From assembly GCF_037811135.1 (NCBI RefSeq), contig NZ_CP149130.1:1422501-1486500 (forward strand): a DNA stretch of 64,000 bases. The letters are read 5' to 3'. This document shows positions 40,311 to 47,765 of the stretch, piece by piece; within the stretch, counting starts at the first letter, position 1, and each line of letters starts with the position of its first letter. Source of the stretch: Aeromonas rivipollensis (lineage in GTDB: Bacteria; Pseudomonadota; Gammaproteobacteria; Enterobacterales; Aeromonadaceae). The position numbers and the translations under genes are program-made. The notes under the pieces were generated by a model. The model was not told the origin of the DNA. It worked only from the letters and a program-made list of their open reading frames with translations, and searched no databases.

Positions 40311-41039
40311 TCAATCCGTGGTGCTGGCGCGCCAGAAGATCTGCTTGATGCGGGGATGCTCCCCCAGCGTCTTCATCAGGGCGTCCAGCTCGTCGCCATC
40401 GATGGAGGTGGCGAGCAGCACCGCCGAGATCTCGATGTCCTGCTCCCCGAAGGGCTCTATATCCAGCTCGCTCAGGGGGTAGTTGGCCTGCTCCAGCTTC
40501 TGCTCCAGCCAGGGGAGCACCTCTTTCTGGTGAGTGCGGCGGATGAGCGCCGTGACGCGGTAGGTCACCTCTGTGTCGGTGTTGTCCACCGGATGACGGT
40601 TGATCTGGTTGACCAGGGGGCGCAGCAGGGTGTTGGCCGCCAGCACGAAGAGGGCGCCGAGCACCGCCTCCATGGCGAAGCCGGCACCGCTGGCCGCCCC
40701 CACCGCCGCCACGCCCCAGAGGGTGGCGGCGGTGTTGATGCCGCGGATGTTGCCCGATTCGCGCATGATGACACCGGCGCCGAGAAAGCCGATGCCGGAG
40801 ACGATATAGGCCACCACGTGCACCACCCCATAGCTGCCGCCGTGCAGGTCATAGATGCGCTGGGCCAGGTTGACGAACAGGGCCGCCCCCACGGCGACCA
40901 GCACGTTGGTGCGAAGGCCGGCGGTGCGCTGGCGGTACTGGCGCTCGAGGCCGACCAGGCTGCCCAGCACGAAGGCGAGCAGCAGGCTGGCCAGGGTGTC
41001 GAGCAGGGCAAGCAGATCAAATTGTTGCCACATTCTCAT
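40311..41039 (-). CDS. mgtC: MgtC/SapB-family membrane protein
   Basis: 242 residues. The N-terminal 140 residues hold about five membrane helices with the family motifs GSLVGLERQYRQRTAGLRTN and GIGFLGAGVIMR and GINTAATLW. The C-terminal 90 residues form the cytoplasmic ACT-like domain. In Salmonella MgtC aids survival in low magnesium and inside macrophages and inhibits the F1Fo ATPase. AAGGAG lies before the ATG. Upstream on the same strand is a small protein resembling its own C-terminal domain. Regulation is discussed at the leader entry. Confidence 0.9.
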   Translation of the reverse strand: MRMWQQFDLLALLDTLASLLLAFVLGSLVGLERQYRQRTAGLRTNVLVAVGAALFVNLAQRIYDLHGGSYGVVHVVAYIVSGIGFLGAGVIMRESGNIRGINTAATLWGVAAVGAASGAGFAMEAVLGALFVLAANTLLRPLVNQINRHPVDNTDTEVTYRVTALIRRTHQKEVLPWLEQKLEQANYPLSELDIEPFGEQDIEISAVLLATSIDGDELDALMKTLGEHPRIKQIFWRASTTD

Positions 41040-41152
41040 GGGGTACTCCTTCTGATGAGTGATGGCTGCGCGCCATCCATGATGAAAAGCCGCACAAGAG
41101 GGCGGAAGATCCCGGCGATGATTGCGCTGATGGTCAGCAAAAAATGAAACAC
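41036..41152 (-). other. Possible 38-codon leader ORF overlapping the mgtC start
   Basis: Starts GTG (FHFLLTISAIIAGIF), hydrophobic then basic, and its TGA overlaps the mgtC ATG as ATGA. No ribosome site precedes the GTG, so translation is doubtful. Confidence 0.25.
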
Positions 41153-41207
41153 GGCGTGCGGGCGTTGCCTGCGCATCCCCGTAGGGCGCCGGGCAGAGAG
41201 CGAGCCT

Positions 41208-41247
41208 CAGCGTTCAGGGGGCCAGCATGGCCGGCCCCTTGAACGCT
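41208..41247. repeat. Long hairpin between the ACT-like gene and mgtC
   Basis: CAGCGTTCA-GGGGGCC pairs with GGCC-CCTTGAACGCTG with one mismatch, a stem of about 16 pairs. No T-run follows on the minus strand. It may adjust the ratio of the two gene products. Confidence 0.65.
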
Positions 41248-41268
41248 GGTTAACAGAGTATGGTGCTG

Positions 41269-41634
41269 TCAGGTGCGCTCGGGATCGCCACCGCGCGGGC
41301 GCAGTTCCCAGCGCACAGGGTGAGCGGCCCCGACCTGATGGACAAACTGCACCAGATAGCGGCGCTGGGGCGGGGTGCACCTCAGGTTGAGCACCAGCTC
41401 ACGCCCGCCGCTGCGACCCGGTGTCATGGACTGCACCGGGTGCAGCCCGGCCGGTTGCAGGGTGTGGCTCACCATCTCCAGCACCTGCTCCAGATCGGCG
41501 CGATCCTCGCAGCGGATCTGCAGCCGGTAGTGGTGCTGACGCCGTTTACCCCGCAGCCAGCGCGGCAAGATGCCAAGGCCCAGCTTGTTCAGCAGGGGGT
41601 GAGTCGATACAGACTGGGTTGATATCAAACGCAT
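41269..41634 (-). CDS. Free-standing ACT-like protein, resembles the MgtC C-terminal domain
   Basis: 121 residues, soluble, no signal. A basic N-terminal 35 residues (LPRWLRGKRRQHHY) lead to a pattern HYRLQIRCEDRADLEQVLEMV, then VLNLRCTPPQRRYLVQFV and a final PVRWEL. Strand and helix order, and the closing V-x-W, resemble the cytosolic domain of MgtC proteins; this likeness is by eye and not proven. AAGGAGG lies 6 bases before the ATG. It is the first gene after a long structured leader and lies 229 bases upstream of mgtC on the same strand, so a regulatory partnership with MgtC is plausible. Confidence 0.65.
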   Translation of the reverse strand: MRLISTQSVSTHPLLNKLGLGILPRWLRGKRRQHHYRLQIRCEDRADLEQVLEMVSHTLQPAGLHPVQSMTPGRSGGRELVLNLRCTPPQRRYLVQFVHQVGAAHPVRWELRPRGGDPERT

Positions 41635-41935
41635 AGCAGCCTCCTTGTGGGAAGCAGAAACTATGCAGGCAAGGCGCTCATGGCAGTTGGCCAGGAGTCA
41701 CCCGACGTCAAGTGTAAAAAGAGAAGAGGGGAGTGGATTTCCGCTTCTCGCAGGGTTGCGAGTTGCGGCAGAGGGACTCTGCGGCTAGCTCGCGACCTGG
41801 GTGCCGACGACAGGAGTCGGCGTGGATCTGTCACTTGATGAGTTGCCCACCGACGGTCTCCGCTATTGATTAGAGGCGACATGGTAGCCGATACGGCTGC
41901 CGGGGTAAACCCTGGGCCATCGGCAGCAACATATT
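41635..41935 (-). promoter_or_regulatory. Candidate structured leader RNA with terminator, upstream of the mgtC region
   Basis: About 300 bases without a supported gene. Minus-strand RNA contains: GTCGGTGG paired with CCACGCCGAC (41847-41854 with 41816-41825), against the rival GCCGAC/GTCGGC hairpin (41803-41821); an outer helix 41754-41762 with 41789-41797 closing a GC hairpin (41765-41785); the rival CTCGCA-ACCC-TGCGAG hairpin (41747-41762); and a terminator (41716-41749) that shares GAG with that hairpin. Overlapping helices ending in a terminator are the layout of riboswitches and attenuators. It does not show the conserved M-box or yybP-ykoY cores. Confidence 0.55.
41716..41749 (-). terminator. 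Intrinsic terminator inside the leader
   Basis: GAGAAG/CTTCTC stem followed by TTTTT on the minus strand, 80 bases before the start of the ACT-like gene. Its first three bases also belong to an alternative hairpin. Confidence 0.65.
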
Positions 41936-42039
41936 GAAACAAAATGAGGTTTTACCAAAAGAGGGCCCGAATGCCCCGGTTTTGCGGCCCTGGTTGGGAT
42001 GATGTCATGGGAATTTTCTCTCATCTTTTTACTTTAGAT

Positions 42040-42096
42040 ATTGCTAATTTAATGCTGATTCATACAATGGAGAGAATATCAGAAATTGCTAATTTA
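42040..42096. promoter_or_regulatory. Pair of 12-base direct repeats, candidate ArsR operators
   Basis: ATTGCTAATTTA occurs exactly at 42040-42051 and 42085-42096, starts 45 bases apart. One copy covers the -35 box, the other lies between the -10 box and the start codon, which suits autorepression. Confidence 0.6.
42041..42068 (+). promoter_or_regulatory. Probable sigma-70 promoter of the ArsR operon
   Basis: TTGCTA, 16 bases, TACAAT, about 35 bases before the regulator start. The -35 box lies inside a 12-base repeat. Confidence 0.6.
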
Positions 42097-42101
42097 CTGC
42101 G

Positions 42102-42416
42102 ATGGGCCCATTCGACGAGATGACCGGACAGGTGACGGACGCCGCCGCCCTGCTCAAGGCGCTGGCTCATCCCGAGCGCCTGATGGTGCTCTGCCAGCTG
42201 GTGGAAGTTGAGAAGGGGGTCGGGGAGCTGCTGGCCCACAGCCAGCTTGGGCAGTCGGCCTTCTCTCAGCAGTTGTCGGTATTGAGGCGCCAGGGGCTGA
42301 TCCGCTCTCGCAAGGTCTCCCAGCAGATCTACTACTCCCTGGTGAGCGAGGCGGCCGCCGATGTGCTGGCGGTGCTGCAAACCCATTTTTGTCACTCAGA
42401 AAATAAGGAATCTTGA
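42102..42416 (+). CDS. ArsR-family repressor, persulfide-sensor type
   Basis: 104 residues. The winged helix contains [14 protein letters not shown] and [21 protein letters not shown]. There are two cysteines only, one in the second helix (LMVLC) and one near the C-terminus (THFC). This is the arrangement of BigR, SqrR and YgaV, which sense reactive sulfur by a disulfide or polysulfide bridge; it lacks the CVC metal motif of ArsR proper. The two YeeE/YedE-type transporter halves that follow support this. The start at 42102 has no clear ribosome site; 42120 is an alternative. Confidence 0.85.
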   Translation: MGPFDEMTGQVTDAAALLKALAHPERLMVLCQLVEVEKGVGELLAHSQLGQSAFSQQLSVLRRQGLIRSRKVSQQIYYSLVSEAAADVLAVLQTHFCHSENKES

Positions 42417-42418
42417 TT

Positions 42419-42829
42419 ATGGAAGGCCAATGGTTGCTCTCCCTGGGCGGGGGCATGCTGGCAGGGCTGTCTGCCCTGATCCTGATGCTGTTCAACGGCA
42501 AGGTGGCCGGGATCAGTGGCATCCTGGCCGGTGCCTTGCAACACAGACAGGCCTGGCGCTGGCTGTTTCTGCTGGGACTGGGGGGCGGTGCCTGGCTGGC
42601 GCTGACCCTGGGCTGGGCCAGCATGCCCGCCTTCACTGGTTTGCCCGGCTGGCCCGTCGTGCTGCTTGCCGGCCTGCTGGTGGGCATAGGCACCCGCCTT
42701 GGCAATGGTTGCACCAGCGGTCACGGCATCTGCGGCATGGGGCGGCTCTCCCTGCGCTCCATCGTCGCGACCCTGACCTTTATGGCGGCCGGTGTCATCA
42801 CCGTCTTTCTGACCCACCACCTCTTCTGA
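42419..42829 (+). CDS. YeeE/YedE-family sulfur transporter half 1
   Basis: 136 residues with four membrane segments. The signature [17 protein letters not shown] contains two Cys in the membrane path, as in YeeE (thiosulfate) and PmpA-like proteins. AAGGAA lies 8 bases before the ATG; the upstream TTG at 42413 was rejected. It follows the regulator by 2 bases. Confidence 0.88.
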   Translation: MEGQWLLSLGGGMLAGLSALILMLFNGKVAGISGILAGALQHRQAWRWLFLLGLGGGAWLALTLGWASMPAFTGLPGWPVVLLAGLLVGIGTRLGNGCTSGHGICGMGRLSLRSIVATLTFMAAGVITVFLTHHLF

Positions 42830-42842
42830 CAGGTTGATTGCC

Positions 42843-43289
42843 ATGAGATTGCTGACAAGTTTGCTCGCGGGTTTGCTGTTCGGGTTGGGGATGGCCATCT
42901 CCGGCATGGTGGATCCGGCCCGGGTCATCGCCTTTCTCGATCTGGCGGGAGACTGGGATCCCAGCCTCGCCTTCGTGATGGGGGGGGCCCTGCTGGTCTT
43001 CATGCCGGGCTACTTCCTGCTGGTGAAGCCTCGCAGTCGGAGCCTGCTGGGGGAACCCATCGTCGCAGTGCCACCCCCCCTGCTGGATAGCTCCCTGGTA
43101 GGCGGAGCCACCCTGTTCGGCATCGGCTGGGGGCTGGTGGGCATCTGCCCCGGGCCGGCCCTGAGCCTCATCTCCAGCGGCCAGCCCATGATATTGCTCT
43201 TCATCGTGGCCATGGTGGCCGGGATACTGTTGTTTGATAAGGGGGTGGCGAGGGGATGGGGCAAGGTGAGCCCATCCCGTTCCCGCTGA
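42843..43289 (+). CDS. YeeE/YedE-family sulfur transporter half 2
   Basis: 148 residues, four or five membrane segments. It begins MRLLTSLLAGLLFGLGMAISGMVDPARV and has a WGLVGICPGPAL motif with one Cys, the second-half signature of split YeeE/YedE (PmpB-type) pairs. It lies 13 bases after half 1. Together they should move a sulfur species such as thiosulfate or persulfide; direction and substrate are not fixed by the sequence. Confidence 0.87.
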   Translation: MRLLTSLLAGLLFGLGMAISGMVDPARVIAFLDLAGDWDPSLAFVMGGALLVFMPGYFLLVKPRSRSLLGEPIVAVPPPLLDSSLVGGATLFGIGWGLVGICPGPALSLISSGQPMILLFIVAMVAGILLFDKGVARGWGKVSPSRSR

Positions 43290-43424
43290 TGTCATGAGGT
43301 TGCAGCTTGCGCCGCTGCCCGGTTAAGCGCCACCGCGAGGGGCGCGGCGCGCTGGCCATCAGCCTGATTTTCGGGATCCTGCTCTCCTCCTTGCCCACCC
43401 CGATGGTGGTACCCTTGCTCTAGT

Positions 43425-43523
43425 ATGCCCTGCTCTCCCGTCACTCATGACGGGAGTTAATAGCGAAAGCGAAATGATGCCCTGCTCTCCTGCCGGACGT
43501 GACGGGGGTCAATAGCGAAAGGA
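43425..43523. repeat. Tandem duplication of 52 bases in the exporter leader
   Basis: Units start at 43425 and 43477. ATGCCCTGCTCTCC is identical in both, then 10 diverged bases, then GACGGG[AG]GT[TC]AATAGCGAAAG. The second unit ends at the ribosome site of the adaptor gene. Confidence 0.75.
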
Positions 43524-43529
43524 TGCGCG

Positions 43530-44669
43530 ATGAAGAGAGGCTGGCTGTGGTGGGCGGCGGGCGCCGGGGTGGCGCTAGCGGCCCTGGCATGGTGGTGGCG
43601 ACCGCAGGGGACGCCCGTCAAGCTGGTGGAGGTCGGGCGGGGGGATGTGCTGGTGACCCTGGTCAACACCCGGGCAGGCACCATCAAGTCGTGCCAGCGG
43701 GCCGGGCTCAGTCTGCCCGGTGGCGGCGTGGTGGAGCAGATCGCCGTCAAGGCCGGGGACAGGGTGGCGCAGGGGGATCTGCTGCTGACTCTCTGGAGCG
43801 AGGACATTCGCGCCGATCTCAGCCGCGCCCGCGCCCAGCAGGCCCTCGGCAAGACCCAGAGCGAGGAGCGCTGCAGCGAGGCCACCTACTACGAGCGGGA
43901 GGCCCGGCGGCTGGCCACCCTGCTCGCCAAGAACCTCACCTCCCGCACCCTGGCCGAGCAGGCCCAGAATCTGGCCGATACCCGCCGCTATATCTGCCGG
44001 GCCTCCCGCCAGCAGGAGCGGGTCGACGAGGCGCTGGTCGCCCAGGTGGAGGCCCGCCTTGCCGAGCGCCGCCTGCAGGCCCCCTTTGCCGGCGTGGTGG
44101 CGGAGGTGAACAGCAAGCTTGGCGAATACATGACCCCCTCACCCCCAGGGGTGGCCATGCCCCCCGTTATCGATCTCATCGACGACCACTGCCTCTATGT
44201 CTCAGCCCCCATCGATGAAGTGGATGCCGCCCGCCTGAAGGTGGGCCAGCACGCCAGGGTCTTGCTCGACGCCATGCCCGGGCGCGACTTTGCCGCCATC
44301 GTCACCCGCATCGCCCCCTATGTGAAGGAGCTGGAGAAACAGGCCCGTACCGTGGAGGTGGAGGCGGTGCTGACAGCCCCGCCCGGCGACGTGCCCCTGC
44401 TTATCGGCTACAGCGCCGATCTCGAGGTGGAGGTGACCCGCGCCACCGGGGTGCTGCGGGTGGCGGCCAGCAGCCGGGCCGACGATGGCAGCGTGCTGCG
44501 GCTGGAGGGCGACCGCCTGGTGCGGGTCCAGCCCCGCTGGGGAGTGGAGAACTGGAACTGGATAGAGGTGGCCGAGGGGCTGGCCGCCGGTGACCGGCTG
44601 GCGGCCCAGCCCGGCCAGATAGTCGGGGAGGGGCCCTTCACCGCCGCCACGGAGCAGGCGGATGAGTGA
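43530..44669 (+). CDS. Periplasmic adaptor of an ABC exporter, four-cysteine HlyD type
   Basis: 379 residues. One N-terminal anchor (WLWWAAGAGVALAALAWWW), a lipoyl domain split around a coiled coil, and a beta-barrel half. Cys55 (TIKSC), Cys115 (SEERC), Cys156 (RRYIC) and Cys221 (IDDHC) are unusual for MacA or HlyD and could form two periplasmic disulfides or a metal site. AAAGGA is 7 bases before the ATG. It overlaps the ATPase gene by 8 bases. No outer-membrane channel gene accompanies it. Confidence 0.87.
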   Translation: MKRGWLWWAAGAGVALAALAWWWRPQGTPVKLVEVGRGDVLVTLVNTRAGTIKSCQRAGLSLPGGGVVEQIAVKAGDRVAQGDLLLTLWSEDIRADLSRARAQQALGKTQSEERCSEATYYEREARRLATLLAKNLTSRTLAEQAQNLADTRRYICRASRQQERVDEALVAQVEARLAERRLQAPFAGVVAEVNSKLGEYMTPSPPGVAMPPVIDLIDDHCLYVSAPIDEVDAARLKVGQHARVLLDAMPGRDFAAIVTRIAPYVKELEKQARTVEVEAVLTAPPGDVPLLIGYSADLEVEVTRATGVLRVAASSRADDGSVLRLEGDRLVRVQPRWGVENWNWIEVAEGLAAGDRLAAQPGQIVGEGPFTAATEQADE

Positions 44670-45351
44670 CCTCATTCGCCTCGAGGCCGTCAGCCGTCGC
44701 TTCATCCTGGGGGGCAGCGAGGTGGCGGCCCTCGCGCAAGTCTCCTTGCGGGTCGCCGAGGGGGAGTATCTGGCGGTGATGGGCCCCTCGGGTTCGGGCA
44801 AGTCGACCCTGCTCAACGTGCTGGGGTTGCTGGACCGGCCAGACGAGGGGCGTTACTGGCTGGGAGGGGAGGATACCGCCACCCTGTCTGAACCGGCGCT
44901 GGCCCAGTTGCGCGGCCATCGCATCGGCTTCGTGTTCCAGTCGTTTCATCTCATCCCCCGCCTGACCGCCCGGGAAAACGTCGAGCTGCCGCTGATGCTG
45001 TGCGGCGTCCTTCCCGCCGAGCGCTACCGCCGCAGCCAGCGCCTGCTGGGGGAACTGGGGCTGGACAATCGGGCCGACCACAGGCCGGCCGAGCTCTCCG
45101 GCGGTCAGCGCCAGCGGGTGGCCATCGCCCGGGCCATGGCCATGGCGCCGCGCCTCATCCTGGCGGACGAGCCCACCGGCAATCTCGACTCCCGCTCCGG
45201 GGAGGAGGTGATCACCCTGCTCGAGGGGCTCAACCGGGAGCAGGGCATTACCCTGATGGTGGTGACCCACGATCCCCGCATCGGCGAGCGGGCGGGCAGG
45301 CGGATCCTGATGAACGATGGCCGCATCAGCAGCGACAGCGGTGGGGGCTGA
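44662..45351 (+). CDS. ABC transporter ATPase, MacB/LolD type
   Basis: 229 residues. Walker A GPSGSGKS, signature LSGGQRQRVAIARAM, Walker [14 protein letters not shown], and the H-loop in VVTHD. The class is the one that serves FtsX-like permeases (MacB, LolCDE). It abuts the first permease gene with no gap (stop then ATG). Confidence 0.94.
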   Translation: MSDLIRLEAVSRRFILGGSEVAALAQVSLRVAEGEYLAVMGPSGSGKSTLLNVLGLLDRPDEGRYWLGGEDTATLSEPALAQLRGHRIGFVFQSFHLIPRLTARENVELPLMLCGVLPAERYRRSQRLLGELGLDNRADHRPAELSGGQRQRVAIARAMAMAPRLILADEPTGNLDSRSGEEVITLLEGLNREQGITLMVVTHDPRIGERAGRRILMNDGRISSDSGGG

Positions 45352-46566
45352 ATGCGGCGCCCCGATGCCCTCCGCTTCGCCGCCGTGGCCCTGCTACGCC
45401 AGCGCGCGCGAGCGCTGGTGTTGATCCTGGCGGTGAGCCTGAGCGTCACCTCTGTGCTGCTGCTCACCGCGCTGGGGGAGGGGGCGAGGCGCTATGTAGC
45501 CGAGCAGTTCAGCGCCCTTGGCAAGGATCTGCTGGTGATGTTCCCGGGCCGCAAGGAGACCACAGGCGGGTTGCCGCCGGTCACCGGCAACAGCCTGCGG
45601 GAGATCACCCTGGATGACATGCACTACCTGGGCCAGCATCAACCCCAGCTCAGGCTGGTGCCGCTGGTGATGGGCTTTGCCGAGGCCAAGCAGGGTGCCC
45701 GGGTGCGCCAGACCATGCTGCTTGGCAGCAGCAACGGGCTGCGGCATACCCACGGACTTGAGCTGCTCTCCGGCCGCTGGTTGCCGGGGGACGCCGGGGA
45801 GGACAGGCCGGTGGCCCTGCTCGGGGAAGTGGCGGCCCGTGAGCTGTTCGGTCAGGCCGATCCCCTCGGCCAGTGGCTTCGCTTTGACAATCGCCGCTTT
45901 CGGGTGGTGGGTGTCTTCACCAGCCAGAGCAGCAATCTGGGGATGGACATGGCCGAGGCGGCGCTGATCCCGGTGGGCAGCGCCATGGGGCTGTTCAATA
46001 CCGAGGGGCTGTTTCGCCTGCTGATCCAGCCGCTGGGAGGCCAGGCGGTGCCCCCGCTGGTGCAGCGGCTGGAGCAGCTGATGCAGGCGCGCCACGGGGT
46101 GCTCGATATCACCCTGGTGCGGCGCGACGCCATGCTGGCCACTTTCTCCACCATTCTGGCCACCCTCACCCTGGCGGTCGCCGGTATCGGCGCCATCAGC
46201 CTGCTGGTGTCCGGCATCATGATGATGAATCTGGCGCTCATCAGCACCCGCCAGCGAACCGGAGAGATAGGCCTGCTCAAGGCACTGGGGGCCGACAGCC
46301 GCCAGATCCGCCAGCTGTTTTTGTGGGAGGCGCTGTTGCTGAGCGGCGGTGGTGCCATCATGGGTACCCTGCTGGGCTATGTCCTGGTGGCCCTCGCCGC
46401 GCTGATCTGGCCCAGTTTCCCGGCGGCCGTGCCCTGGCTTGCGACCCTCTGCACCATCCCCGCGGCCCTGCTGACAGGGCTCTTCTTCAGCTGGCTGCCC
46501 GCTTCCCGGGCGGCGCGGCAGGATCCGGTCAGCAGCCTGCGCAGCGGGCAATGGAGCGGTGGCTGA
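45352..46566 (+). CDS. ABC exporter permease 1, MacB/FtsX type
   Basis: 404 residues. One N-terminal helix, a periplasmic MacB-like domain (about 45-255), and three C-terminal helices after VSGIMMMNLALISTRQRTGEIGLLKALGA, the coupling segment. The last codons overlap the next gene. It should pair with the second permease to make a heterodimer. Confidence 0.9.
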   Translation: MRRPDALRFAAVALLRQRARALVLILAVSLSVTSVLLLTALGEGARRYVAEQFSALGKDLLVMFPGRKETTGGLPPVTGNSLREITLDDMHYLGQHQPQLRLVPLVMGFAEAKQGARVRQTMLLGSSNGLRHTHGLELLSGRWLPGDAGEDRPVALLGEVAARELFGQADPLGQWLRFDNRRFRVVGVFTSQSSNLGMDMAEAALIPVGSAMGLFNTEGLFRLLIQPLGGQAVPPLVQRLEQLMQARHGVLDITLVRRDAMLATFSTILATLTLAVAGIGAISLLVSGIMMMNLALISTRQRTGEIGLLKALGADSRQIRQLFLWEALLLSGGGAIMGTLLGYVLVALAALIWPSFPAAVPWLATLCTIPAALLTGLFFSWLPASRAARQDPVSSLRSGQWSGG

Positions 46567-47765
46567 TGCGCCTCGTCGATCTGCTGTTCTGGCTCTGGCG
46601 TGCCTTGCTGGCAGGGCGCAGTCGCAGCCTGCTGTCGGCGCTCGGCATCGCCATCGGCATCGCCTCTGTGACCCTGCTCACCGGCATAGGCGAGGGGCTC
46701 AGGCTCTATCTGCTCGACAGCTTCTCCCAGTTCGGTACCCGCCTGATTGCCGTGACTCCGGGCAAGACCGAGACCGCCGGCGGCCCGCCCGGCATCCTCT
46801 CCAGCAGCCGCCCCCTGCTGCTGGAGGATGCCGATGACCTCGCCAGATTGCCGGGGGTAGAGGCGGCGCTCCCTGTGGTGCAGGGGCAGGGGGAGGTGCG
46901 CAGCCGCGGGCTGACCCGCAGCACCGCCATTCTGGGCACCGGCTCGGCAGCGCTCTCCGGTTGGCGCCTCACCCTGGCGCAGGGGCGCTTTCTGCCCGCG
47001 GATGACAGTGCCATGCCCCGCGCCTATGCGGTGCTGGGCGCCAAGGTGGCGGCTGAGCTGTTCCCTGGCGGCGATGCGCCGGGGAGTCTGCTGCGGGCCG
47101 GGGATCGCCGCTTTCGGGTGGCCGGGGTGCTGGCCCCCAAGGGGCAGTTTCTCGGCTTCGATCTGGATGACATGATCTACCTGCCCGCGGCCCATGCACA
47201 GGCGCTGTTCAACAAGGAAGGGCTGCAGGAGATAGATGTCATCTATGGCGCCGGGCAGGCGGAGCCCGAGATCACGGCCCCGCTCCGACGGGTGCTGATC
47301 GCTCGCCACGGCGCCGAGGATTTTACTCTCACCTCCCAGCAAGACATGCTGGCGAGTCTCGACAAGATACTCTCCATCATCAAGCTGGCGGTCGGCGGGC
47401 TGGGGATCATCTCGCTGCTGATCGGGGCGGTCGGCATCTTCAGCATCATGAGCATCGCCCAGCAGGAGCGGATCCCCGAGGTGGGGCTGCTGATGGCGCT
47501 GGGCTGCCCGCGGCGCCGCATTCTATTGCTGTTCCTGCTCGAAGCCGTGGTGCTGGCACTGCTGGGGGGCGTCATGGGGCTGGCCCTGCTAGGAGGGCTC
47601 AAATTGTTGTTCGCACTGCTGGCGGCCGGCTTGCCGCTCAGCCTCCATCCCCTCTATCTACTGCTGGCCCTGGGGGGCAGCGCCCTGGTCGGTCTGCTGG
47701 CCGGGGTCGCTCCCGCCCTGCGGGCGGTGCGCCTGAACCCCGTGGTCGCCCTGCGGGGTGACTAG
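46566..47765 (+). CDS. ABC exporter permease 2, MacB/FtsX type
   Basis: 399 residues with the same plan as permease 1: one helix, a periplasmic domain, and three helices with SIAQQERIPEVGLLMALG as coupling segment. The two proteins differ widely outside the motifs. Its ATG shares a base with the upstream TGA; ATG 46551 is possible too. The 3' end overlaps the converging sensor gene by 4 bases. Confidence 0.9.
   Translation: MRLVDLLFWLWRALLAGRSRSLLSALGIAIGIASVTLLTGIGEGLRLYLLDSFSQFGTRLIAVTPGKTETAGGPPGILSSSRPLLLEDADDLARLPGVEAALPVVQGQGEVRSRGLTRSTAILGTGSAALSGWRLTLAQGRFLPADDSAMPRAYAVLGAKVAAELFPGGDAPGSLLRAGDRRFRVAGVLAPKGQFLGFDLDDMIYLPAAHAQALFNKEGLQEIDVIYGAGQAEPEITAPLRRVLIARHGAEDFTLTSQQDMLASLDKILSIIKLAVGGLGIISLLIGAVGIFSIMSIAQQERIPEVGLLMALGCPRRRILLLFLLEAVVLALLGGVMGLALLGGLKLLFALLAAGLPLSLHPLYLLLALGGSALVGLLAGVAPALRAVRLNPVVALRGD

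Noticed and set aside
41635..41935. Reading the leader as an M-box or yybP-ykoY riboswitch
   Set aside because: The conserved loops of those classes could not be found, so no known class name was given.
41661..41942. Minus-strand ORF of 93 codons across the leader
   Set aside because: It starts at TTG without a ribosome site and passes straight through an intrinsic terminator. RNA structure explains the segment better. It is mentioned as an alternative model in the leader finding.
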